From assembly GCA_031841125.1 (NCBI GenBank), contig CM063108.1, positions 46,398,122 through 46,462,121 on the forward strand: 64,000 nt of DNA. Direction: 5' to 3'. A program made the position numbers and the translations under genes. The notes below the pieces were generated by a model. The model ran no database searches, was not told the origin of the DNA, and worked only from the letters and a program-made list of their open reading frames with translations. Below are positions 55,015-64,000 of this stretch, in pieces. The stretch's first letter is position 1. Every line of letters starts with the position of its first letter. The DNA comes from Acanthococcus lagerstroemiae (lineage: Eukaryota; Arthropoda; Insecta; Hemiptera; Eriococcidae).

Positions 55015-55285
55015 CCGCCGTTTCCACCTTCCTGCGTGAGGGGTGAGTGAAGGAAGTGCGTCCGTCTGTGGTGCACCCGAATTTCAGGTTAATGCTAAGT
55101 GAGCGTTAACCTCGATCAGTAGGGTGTCACATGGTGGCCCTGGCAGGACAATGCGCACCGGAAGCGGACAAGCGAAATGGGAGCTCGGGTCAGCCTCAAT
55201 GCGTCCCTCTGGTCACTGATACGATACTCGAGAGGGTATAGTTTCCGGGGCTGGGAGTGCGGTGTCGCCATACGCTCTACCAAAC
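55015..55285 (+). mobile_element. SINE-like dispersed repeat, copy 3
   Basis: Starts TTTCCACCTTCCTGCG and follows the 45.9 kb copy: GTCCGTCTGTGGTGCACCCG, GAATTTCAGGTTAATGCTAA, GGTCACTGATACGATACTCG, GTTTCCGGGGC, GCCATACG. Contains an extra 40-50 bp around 55150-55200 absent from the 45.9 kb copy. Not interrupted by hAT, so it serves as the empty-site reference for that insertion. Confidence 0.8.
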
Positions 55286-57280
55286 TTAAAAGTCATTTTG
55301 TTTAAATATCCCATCAGATTTTGCATTCAGAGGCCCAAAGTCTAAACTTCGCAGCGGAAAATTATAATTTTTTTGCTCTTAAATTCTAAGTTATTTTCAT
55401 GCACATCGTTAGGAAACCATCAATGTCGAATGAAGTACAAATTGATGAAAAATTGAATTTCCTCCACTGTCGCCTCGCAGTGCTTCGAAAACAACTTGAA
55501 ATGAGAAGAATCGACTGAACTTGAAAAAGCAATGAAGAATCTGAATTCAGGTTTTTAGTTTTTGATGATTTCAATCGCTGCACCAAATTCTTGTCGTAAA
55601 CTTTACTTTGGACTTCCGAAAACCAAATCTCACCTCACAGTTTTCTCAGTTTTTCCAATTTTAAATAGAAAAATTTCTTCTTACGTAAATACATTGTTAG
55701 AAAATTTATCGCAACTAAAGTGTACAAAGTCATAATGAAAAACTAAAATTTTTCCCTTTCTTGAACGACAACTTCAGACTGATAAAATTGACTCGACCTC
55801 GAGAATAGCGGAAACAAAATATCAAAATTAGAGATCTTGATTGCGGATTTCAAAAGTTATTGTAGATTTATTCTTATTCAATCTCAGACTGAAACTTCTA
55901 AGCCCCAAAAAATTCTGTTATTTTTGTACTATGTATATTTTGTTTATATTTTAAGAAAAATTAAATTAAAGTTTATATTTTTACTGCAGATGGCAACTTC
56001 ACACAAACTGTTAAAACTTTATATATGAACTGAAATCTGCAAGAAATACTCATTTGAAGAAAGAAATCTGCTAAGAGGCAGTCGGTTGGATAACAATCAG
56101 GAAAATCGAAATTTCAAATTTAAGAAGTTGAAAAAAGTAACAAAGAGTTTCCATGGTCGCTGATTAGGAAATTGTGTTTCTCAAACACATTGTGTGATTC
56201 TATTTCAGTGTGGTTCCCCAAATTCAAAATTCTAAGTTATGAAGAACAAAATCGACTGATGGCTTGAGAAAATCAAACTAAACTGAAGGAGGTCACGAAA
56301 TTGCTCCCCATATTTTCTTTCATTGTAATATCGAGTCGAATCAGTATGGGATGAACAGACCTGTTTAGTTTTGGGTTAAATCAATTTCTCCTTCCCTAAG
56401 ATGATGCTGGAGTGTCCCACCAGCTTTGGAATTCCAAATGATATTCTCGGGCTGCCAAAATCCAATTATTTTTTACTTAGAGTTAGGTAAAGTGTTTATA
56501 AGAGAATCTTCAGTTGTCTATTCTAAATAGGCTAATTTTTTCTCGAAAAAACATGACTGTCTTTCTTTCTCCACAGAGAAAGGAAGCTCTGTTTTTTTCT
56601 TATTCAAAGAAAACGACTGAGTACTTTTCATTAGAAAGAATATTTTAAATTTAAAAGATAAAGTTGGTATAGTTACCTTATTTTTTGTCGGTGGAAGGTT
56701 GCCAGTTTCCTTTCCTCATTGAGGAAAGGGAAGGGGTTATATTCCTCAATTTCCTTATGAAAAGCACGGAATGGAAGGAATGATGTTTTCCTTTCTTAGG
56801 AAAAGGAAAGCTAGTTTCTCTTTGCTAAAAAAAGGACTGAGATTCATTTCATTCATAAAAGAAGGAGATTTTCTCTTTTTCTTGAAAAGAGGAGCGAAGT
56901 TCTTCCTACACATTTCTTCTTTCTTTTTTCAGTGAAAAAAATGGTTTCTCGTTCTTCGGTAAATGGAACAATTTTTTTTAACCTTCCTCCAATACCAAAA
57001 CAAAGTTCTTCTCACTCAAGAAATGAAAAAAATTATTTTATCTGTTTTCTCAACAAAAAAAAATTAATCGCAGGAGAAAGGGTTTATTTTTAATTTTAAT
57101 TTTTCAAGAATTTATTCATTAATTCATTATTCAGTCTTCAAACAATGGAACAATTCATTAATTTTCTTTAAAAAAATAATAATAATAAAAAAAACACTTT
57201 ATCTCAGACAAAATTTTCTTATTTTCCCATGAGAAAAGCAACAAGTTTTCTCTTCATTTCTGAATTTTGGTAATTTATTT
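55286..57280. other. AT-rich sequence with A/G-rich degenerate repetition
   Basis: 56540-57060 is dominated by GAAAGGAAAG, TTTCTCTTT and AAAAGGA words in a loose repeat; no fixed period. No gene. Confidence 0.45.
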
Positions 57281-57284
57281 AACC

Positions 57285-57375
57285 GGAATTGGTCAAAGGG
57301 TAGTTCCTGTGGCCGGGGGTGCGGTGTCATAGGGGCCACTTTGGCATGCGTGCATCGCCATACGTCCCACCACAC
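57285..57375 (+). mobile_element. 3' fragment of the SINE-like family (copy 4)
   Basis: AAAGGGTAGTTCCTGTGGCC followed by GGTGCGGTGTCATAGGGGCC and GCATGCGTGCATCGCCATAC, the same 3' module as at 5.9 and 46.4 kb. Confidence 0.7.
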
Positions 57376-57560
57376 AATATGAATACGCTTCAAACAGGCG
57401 CGAAGGGTGTGCGTGTGTGGGTGTTTAATGACCCCCCCCCCTTCGTAGAAAGAAAAAACAAAAGAAACGAAAAAACAGAAGAAAATGACTCTAATAATGC
57501 CCCTCCCCCCCAGATGTAATCCTAGATCCGTCTCTGGCTTCAAATGAACTGAAGGTCTCA
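57376..57560. other. Spacer with C-runs and one hAT-like end
   Basis: A C-run at 57431-57440 and GTAATCCTAGATCCGTCTCTGG near 57517 (shown as two parts, inverse CAGAGACGGATC) resemble one end of the hAT-type MITE family; the partner end is not found. Confidence 0.4.
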
Positions 57561-58900
57561 AGGTCTCAATTTAAAAACTTAACAGAAGGGCTGTCGGTAT
57601 TAGGTTACTTTTTGACATTTATTTCAGAAGAATATTAGAATTTATTTTTGACTTCATTCGAGTCTCCCTAATACAAATCTCGTACTCAAGAAGATTACCA
57701 AATTGGTCAATTGGGAAACAACACGAGAATCCCTGCTCCCCGACAGTCATACCCAAAACCTTTTTACAACTCATATCATTCCTAAAAGCCAGAAACCTCT
57801 ACTGCAAAATGTAACCCATACATTCTCCACGTCTCTAGCCAATAAACTGTACATGGCGTGGCTAAACCCAAAAGAGAGGGGAAAAAAGAGGATTTTTTCT
57901 TCTTTCCTCGTGAAAAGGATCCAAGTTCTTCTCATTTTGGAAACGGTAACGGTTCTTTTCCTGTTTTCATGTAAGATCCTACAAACTGCCATTTTGGAAA
58001 ATGGAAGTCACTTCCAGGACCCAAACAGAGATCGGATTAAAAATTTGATTGAATTTTCAAACATATATTGATCCCTTAAATCCGTATTCTGATACTTAGT
58101 TTGATTTTGTAAGTCATATCAGTTTTGTCCGTTCAAAGGAGTCAAATTCGGAGTTCGAGCTCAAACATGAATCTGATTGAATAATCTGACTCTATTTTCA
58201 AAATGAGCAACAGAACACATTTATTCCGATAAGTTAGTTTTTTGGAAAAGACAAAATAGGTTCTTCGATGAAGAAGGGGTTGAATTTGGGGTCCACAGTA
58301 GGGTTGGATCAAAAATATGTAGAGATTTTCCAACTCGGCAACCCAAATATCCATTTTCTGATACTTCATTCAATTTTCCAAATTGGATTAGTTTTTCCCA
58401 TTTGAAGAGGTAAAATTTGGATTTCAAAACCAAAAATCTGATTCAATGTTCAAAATCGGCGATCCAGAAAATCCCTATTCCGATACCTCGTTCCATCTTT
58501 TCGACTACAAATGCCTCACCCGCTGACGGAAGGAAAGTCGAATTTAAGGCACTAATCGGGGTTGACATCGAGAATCTGATTGAATTTTCGAAATTAACAA
58601 TACAATAAGACCTTATTTTTTTTCTAATACTTTGTTCCATTCTATAAGTTTGGTCAATGTTGCCCAGTTGAAGTAGCCAAATTTGAATTTTTGGACCCAA
58701 TTCTAGGTCAGATTGAATATCCGAAATCTGCGACCACTTTGCTTTTGGTTTTCACCAAAGTCAAACTAGGCCCTTGCAAGGGATAAAAATCAAATCTGGG
58801 GCTCTAATCTGAATTGGACTGAAAGTTGTATTGCATTTCGAACTCAGTGACCTGAAGCACCCCTATTTTGATACTTGTTCCTGTATATTTCGTTTTCTGG
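57561..58900. repeat. Old degenerate tandem repeat, period about 120-150 bp
   Basis: The motif CCTATTYTGATACTTNGTT recurs near 58081, 58350, 58472, 58612 and 58862, each time with TTGAATTTTC and GATTGAAT-type phrases before or after. Diverged, no coding content. Confidence 0.6.
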
Positions 58901-59339
58901 TTCTAATGTTGTAGACAGATCCCGCTCCTTCGGAGGAGGAGAAATTTTTTCACCCCGAATTTAACTAAACCTTAGCCCTTGAAGACACTTGATGGTTCCT
59001 ACTCGATCGATCAGCTAAAGAAGAAAATAGATTTTCGTGTCACACCCTATATGTATTTTAAGTTTCATTTTCATTTTCCTAACAGAAACAAAACTATGAC
59101 GGTAAACAAAAAAATATAATACAACGCTTAAAATGGTTCAGCTGGTTCACAAGCCGAAGAAATGGTATAGGAAACTCTATTGAAGATGGCGTAACAGCCG
59201 GAAGCGCTATGGACAACAGAAACAAAAAAGTGAATTGGCACACCCTAAAGACAGAATATTACCAAATTCACTCACACTCCAACATGGACACTAAGAGTAG
59301 CAGGCCTTATTCGCCGCGTGAGCCTTATTACCCCCGGTG
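58901..59339. other. Unassigned sequence
   Basis: TCACACCCTA and GCACACCCTA occur in the same orientation near 59040 and 59240 and look like Tc1/mariner-type ends, but they are not inverted, so no element is called. Confidence 0.35.
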
Positions 59340-60760
59340 AACTTACGTACATCAGTCCTTAATTTGTTTTCCTACACGAGTATTTTTGAAATACGGTTCG
59401 TGATCGCGATACATCCGTACTCAAGTGCTCGAGCTCGAGGCCAGTTGAGTGACTCGTTCTTACACGACAGCATTTCGCCAGCCTTTGCCAGCTCACCAGC
59501 GGCGCGAATTCACGAACATGGAGCAATCGAAGGCCGGCAAGACAAACATCGACCCGGCTCTCGTTCTCTCACCGGTGTACGGGTGACATCGCCGCAGTTC
59601 GCCGGCTCATTTTTTCCCTCGAATGCGACCTTCCTGCGTACACTCTACACTACACCCTCGCCCTTTCCTTTCGCAGTTTTTGTATAATTTTCGGCGGCGA
59701 ACGGTGAAACGGCGAAACGACGACGTCGTCGTTCTTCCGAAATTAATATTCTCAGATTACGCGCTGCAAAGGCTCGCCCCAGAAATGATGATTTCGCTGT
59801 AATTAATGGTCGGTAGCAAGCGTATTAATGCGGCCACCATTCGCGAACTCTATATACTCGCCTCGCATGTACCAGCTAAGTAAAGGGGTGCGTCGAAAAC
59901 GGAAGACCGTTATTCTGGGTTCGCTTAGCTCGCCACCGACGAACGAGAAGGCGATAACGAAGTGCCGGAATTTTCGAGCGAACTGCATCGCCGCTTGTTT
60001 GTGTCCTCACTCGTCGACTGGAAATTCGATATTCGAACTCATTCGGCCGAGTCGTATCCAGATATCATCGAGAGGGCGAGAGCTGACTTCGCGTGACCGC
60101 TTTCCGGCACTCGCTAGTTCCAGCATCCAGGCCCGACGAGACGGACACTCGGGTACGACAAACCAAAATACCAAAAATGACCGTCAGTGGAAGTCAGTTG
60201 GACACATTATCGACGTCAAATCGGCCTGTTTTTCGCCATTTTTCCAGCCAAAGTTGGCGTAAATTTTGCATTTAAACATGTCCGTTCTTTCCGACACGAT
60301 TTCGACTTCATTCCTAGTCCGTTACGACTTCAAATTGACTTGGGGATTTCAGTAAGTACCGTACAATCGACATCGATGTGAAGTCAATTTCAAGTACGGT
60401 TCTTTATGCAAGGTGTATTTTTGAATCATATTCGACGTCTCGTCCGCGTCCTGGGGAAACATTTCGACGCCGATTCGACGGGATCGCTGTTGTTTCGACG
60501 TCGAGTTCCGGTGCAAATCGACGTCCATCGACGTCGATTTTAGCATTTTCTTGACGCAAAATCGACGTCATTTTAATGCGTTGAAACGCTATCAACTTCA
60601 AGCGTACAGTGAACGTTCAACAGTCAGACTGATGTCGAAATGAGCGTATTTTGACAGTGATTGGGGTGTTAATTTCCCACAAAATCATTTCGACGCATAA
60701 AACCGACTTCGCTTCTATGTCGAAAAGTAAAATCGAAGTCGATTTGACATCGTTAGTTCA
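59340..60760. promoter_or_regulatory. CpG-rich tract with GACGTC-word cluster
   Basis: CpG-dense, with a cluster of TCGACGTC / GACGTCGA / CGACGCCGA words at 60340-60740 (for example CCATCGACGTCGATTTTAGC). A consensus donor TTCA followed by GTAAGT lies at 60352. ORFs up to 144 codons have no recognisable domain. Candidate 5' exon or regulatory DNA. Confidence 0.35.
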
Positions 60761-61004
60761 GCAGTCCGTTAATTTCTATAACAATTCGACTCTTCTTTAA
60801 CCCAGAATTTTCAGATAGATCGACATCGTTTTCATCTGCTAAATTGATAAGCCTTCCGTTTTTACATACAGAGCAACGACGAATGTAATCAGTGTACTGG
60901 ACACATAATTCATGACACTTCCCTTCAACACCAAACTGACGTGGTTTGAACATGGTTATGTCTTATCGCTGGCCTTCAGTCAAAATGTGCGTTGCCTTTC
61001 GACT

Positions 61005-61405
61005 GACCGACATTGAGAATGCCGACCAAAACCGAGAATGGACGACTAACACTAATGCCGATCGACACCAAAAATGGACGAGTATCACTGAGAATGGATG
61101 ACTAATGTCGAGAATAGACGACTAATTCCGTAAATGGACGATTAACGCCGAAAATGGACGACGAATACCAAGAATAGACGACTAGCACTGAGAAGGCCGA
61201 CCGGCACTGGACCGGCATCAAAGATGGACGAGAACATTGAGAATGGACGGCGAATACCGAGAATAGACGACTAATATCGCAGATGGAAGATTAACACCGA
61301 AAATGGACGACTAACACCGAGAATGAATGACGAACACCAAAAATGGACGAGAACACCGAAAATGGATGACTAACACTGAGAATGAACGACTAACATCAAA
61401 AATGT
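61005..61405. repeat. 20 bp minisatellite
   Basis: About 18-20 head-to-tail units of CACCGAGAATGGACGACTAA with variants (AAAATGGACGAGAA, GAATGAATGACGAA). No spacers of unrelated sequence. Confidence 0.92.
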
Positions 61406-61479
61406 TACTACAATGATGTCATCATGCGGCAATCATTGCTTCATGATACTCACTATCGTTCTCAGTTGGGAGCGCGTTC

Positions 61480-62928
61480 AACAATATCGGACCAAGACAT
61501 AAGGTCGTATACATAAAGAGAAGCTTTAGCTTTCACTTCGCGAAAGTGGAGTGCAAGCTGCAGAGTGTATGCATTAAAAAAGGGAAGAGGAAGCTTGTGC
61601 TCTGAAGTGAGAGCGTTTGCTTCGAGAAAAAGGTTTCTCTTCGAGTCATATGCATAAAGAGGAGTGTTAACTTCAAAAGTAAAACTTTGCTGGCGAAAAA
61701 ATGCATCTAGTCCCGAGTAGACTTCTCTTCGAAAAACACGTGCAGTTATCATTCATCTTCAAGAAGATTCCTCTGATTTCCGAACACTGGCGGATCTAGA
61801 AATTTTCCAAGGAGAGTGTTTTGAAAAAAACTTTTTCCACCTCCGCCCCCAAAAAAAACTAGATGGATTTCATTTTAAATAGCTTCTGAGGACAAGTTTC
61901 ATAACGTGATTAAAAAGTTTCGAAATGAACGTACACGTTCACCACATTTCTATATAATGTGTTTTCGCAATGTTTTTTTTTCTTCTTCGGCCCGAAGGGG
62001 GTGTCCGAACGCCCCCCCCCCCCATAGATCCGTCCTTGTTTCCGAAGATAATTTCCGACGAATTTTATCGAATTACGGAAAAATTTCCGATCATTTTCGA
62101 AGAATTTTATCGGACATCACTGAGAAAAATCTCCGATGATTTCAAGAGAATTTCGTTGAAAATTTTAAAGAAAATATCCGACGATAACCAAAAGGATTTT
62201 CTTGGCAATCATCAAGAAATATCTCTGATGATAGTTGAAGCATTTCTTCAGAAGAGAGGTTCAATAATTTCTAGAGATTTTCGTCGGAAATTTTTGAGAT
62301 GAATTACCGATGCTTTCCGAAGAATTTCATTAGAAATCTTTGAGAACAATCTCTGATAATTTCCGGAAAACTTCATCGGAAATCCTCAGAAAAAATTTCC
62401 AATGTTTCCCGAAGAATTTCTTCAAAAAACTTACGATAATTTTTAAACAATTTTATCTCAATTATTTTATAAAAATCCGATGGTTTTTGAAGAATTTTAT
62501 CGAAAAGCATCAGGAAAAATTCCTGATGATTTCCAAAGAATAATTTCCTGGGAAATCTTTGAGAAGAATCTCCAGTGATTTTAACTAAACGAATTTCATC
62601 GGAAATTTTTGGAAAAAAATTCAGAAAAATTCCGAAGAATATCTCATCGGAAATCTTTAGAAAAAATGTTCAATGTATTGCAAAAAAATTTCATTGAAAT
62701 TCATCGAGAAAATTTTTTAATAATTTTTGAAGAATTTTATAGGAAATATTCGGGCGGAAAACTCCGATGGTTTTTGAAAAAAAATTTCAGGGAAAATATT
62801 CGATGATCTTCGAAGAATTTCATCGGAAATCTTCAAGAAAAATCTCCGATGATTTTTATCGGAAATCTGGGGAAAAATTCCGATAATTCCAGAAGAATTG
62901 AGACTATTTCCCACTCATGCGATGGGAT
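61480..62928. mobile_element. Palindromic foldback element, copy 3 (inverted, truncated)
   Basis: 61490-61760 is the reverse complement of the subterminal block of copy 1 (2986-3245), including GCATCTAGTCCCGAGTAGAC and GAAAAACACGTGCAGTTATC. The 45 bp array follows to about 62928 and includes the landmark TTTCCCACTCATGCGATGGG at its end. A hAT MITE (61785-62038) is inserted in the array. The second arm is missing, replaced by the I-like LINE. Confidence 0.8.
61785..62038. mobile_element. 254 bp hAT-type MITE, perfect 8 bp duplication
   Basis: Left end CACTGGCGGATCTAG, right end ATAGATCCGTCCTTG. tttccgaa at 61777-61784 and 62039-62046 flanks it exactly; that octamer is part of the 45 bp foldback unit. 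C-run before the right end. Confidence 0.92.
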
Positions 62929-62934
62929 CAGGGA

Positions 62935-64000
62935 GTGGGACAAATTCACTGAGCTTTGCAATCTTCCTCACGAAGAAAACCCGAACCCGACATTGACACC
63001 TGTATTATAAATTTCAATCAACGTGTCCTAAAAAAGCTGCAGACTCAACAATTCCAAAATCAAGTGATACCACTTAACAAAAGAACAGGATCTTAAAGTA
63101 GCTATAAAAAACCGTAATAGAGCACTAAAAAGATTTGGTGCAACTAAGTCAGAAGAAGACCTATCAATATACCGTCTACGACGTACCCAAGCTCGAAGAA
63201 ACCACGCGCTAGTAAGAAAAATAGGTGGAACGAATTCCTAGACGAAATCAACGGTGACACAACCCCTTCCACAATGTGATGTAGAATACAAATCCTTAAC
63301 AGCACCAAACTACCACATCCCACTTTGACATTAAAATGGAATAATGGATACACTCAAGACGCCGAAATAACGTCATCCTTACTAGCCAACGGTTTTGCCG
63401 CTGTTTCTTCAGACCAATCATACTCGAAAGATTTCCTCAACTATAAACGCTCAAAAGAATCAAGACCTCTCGATTCAGACAGTGAAAACTTAGGGGACCA
63501 CAACAGTCCAATCACAATGGAAAAATTGCAGACTACGATAATAAGCACTATCAAAATCTCAACACCCGGCCCAGATAGTATACCAGTACCTTTCCTACGC
63601 CACCTCCCACCACGAATGACCACCAGACTATTGCATATTTACAACAAAATGTGGCTTGAGAACTCCTTCCCTTCCCTGTGGCATGCTGCAATAGTCATCC
63701 CAATCCTCAAACCTAACAAAAATCAACACATCACCTCCTCCTACCACCTAATAGCGCTCACTGGCGTAATGTGCAAGCTTCTGGAGAAGATAATCGCCAA
63801 ACGCTTATTATGGGTACTCCACAAGCTCGAGGCCACCTTCCCGTGCTAGAGTGGTTCATGAAGCACCACAGCACTCTTCCTCACCTACTGGACCTACAAC
63901 ACCAATACCTGGTCTCTGTCTTCTTCGATATTGAGAAAGCATACGACACAGCATGGAGGTATGGCATCTTGGATAAACTTGTCTCAGTCGGAATTCGCGG
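62935..64000 (+). pseudogene. I-like LINE RT, running off the window
   Basis: The ORF 63325-63849 reads STPGPDSIPVPFLRHLP (63559), IVIPILKPNKN and SSYHLIALTGVMCKLLEKII (63739), the start of RT as in I-clade and related LINEs (SYRPIALTSxxCKxLE; here the R of YRP is H). A TAG at 63847 interrupts, and past it FFDIEKAYDTAWRYGIL (63921) gives the first catalytic Asp box. Upstream frames to about 63000 carry pre-RT sequence with shifts (RRTQARRNHALV). It begins where foldback copy 3 stops. Confidence 0.75.

Noticed and set aside
59037..59250. Tc1/mariner-type element between two CACACCCTA words
   Set aside because: The words are in the same orientation, not inverted, and no TA-bounded unit can be defined.

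Overview
This is eukaryotic, almost certainly arthropod and most likely insect, DNA. There are no operons, Shine-Dalgarno sites or dense long ORFs. The window is AT-rich and full of simple repeats, minisatellites, degraded LINEs (R1-like, Jockey-like, RTE-like, an R4/Dong-like element with a restriction-like endonuclease, an I-like element and one unassigned APE-type family), mariner and MULE transposase relics, two dispersed SINE-type repeats and many short TIR elements. The species cannot be named from what is visible. No complete host gene is present.

Layout. 1-9.8 kb: hAT-type debris, a 2.2 kb palindromic foldback element, a 174 bp MITE with a 9 bp target duplication and a 683 bp hairpin MITE. 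9.8-10.7 kb: CpG- and CT-rich unique-looking DNA. 12.9-20.3 kb: second foldback copy, TA-flanked MITE, R1-like ORF1 relic with a SINE inserted, hAT MITE, mariner and MULE transposase relics, second SINE copy. 20.6-23.5 kb: the largest CpG/GAGA-rich tract, with a strong splice donor. 23.7-25.5 kb: minisatellites. 25.6-32.0 kb: a nest of RTE-like LINE, hAT MITE, Jockey-like LINE and a TIR element, followed by an R4/Dong-like LINE placed in the RTE element's TAA tail. 34.6-36.1 kb and 45.0-47.8 kb: two opposed copies of one APE-type LINE, each interrupted by a datable insertion. 38.1-45.0 kb: two C-rich low-complexity tracts around a 4.3 kb structure with inverted satellite-like arms. 48.6-49.2 kb: a second TIR element related to the one in the Jockey relic. 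49.8-50.4 kb: a CtIP/Sae2 (RBBP8) C-terminal coding fragment with one in-frame stop. 52.7-55.0 and 59.3-60.8 kb: more CpG-rich tracts. 61.0-62.9 kb: 20 bp minisatellite and a third foldback copy split by a hAT MITE. 62.9-64.0 kb: I-like LINE running off the end.

The window is best read as intergenic or large-intron sequence. The CpG-rich islands (about 10, 21-23, 37, 53, 55 and 60 kb) are the best places to look for promoters or 5' exons of host genes; everything between them is mostly transposon sediment whose insertion order can be read from target-site duplications. The most unusual items are the palindromic 45 bp-unit foldback family, the TIR family sharing an AAAGGKCCCACCTKGTCGA terminus with 4 bp duplications, the multi-level nest at 25.6-32 kb, and the CtIP fragment bracketed by a perfect 34 bp inverted repeat.
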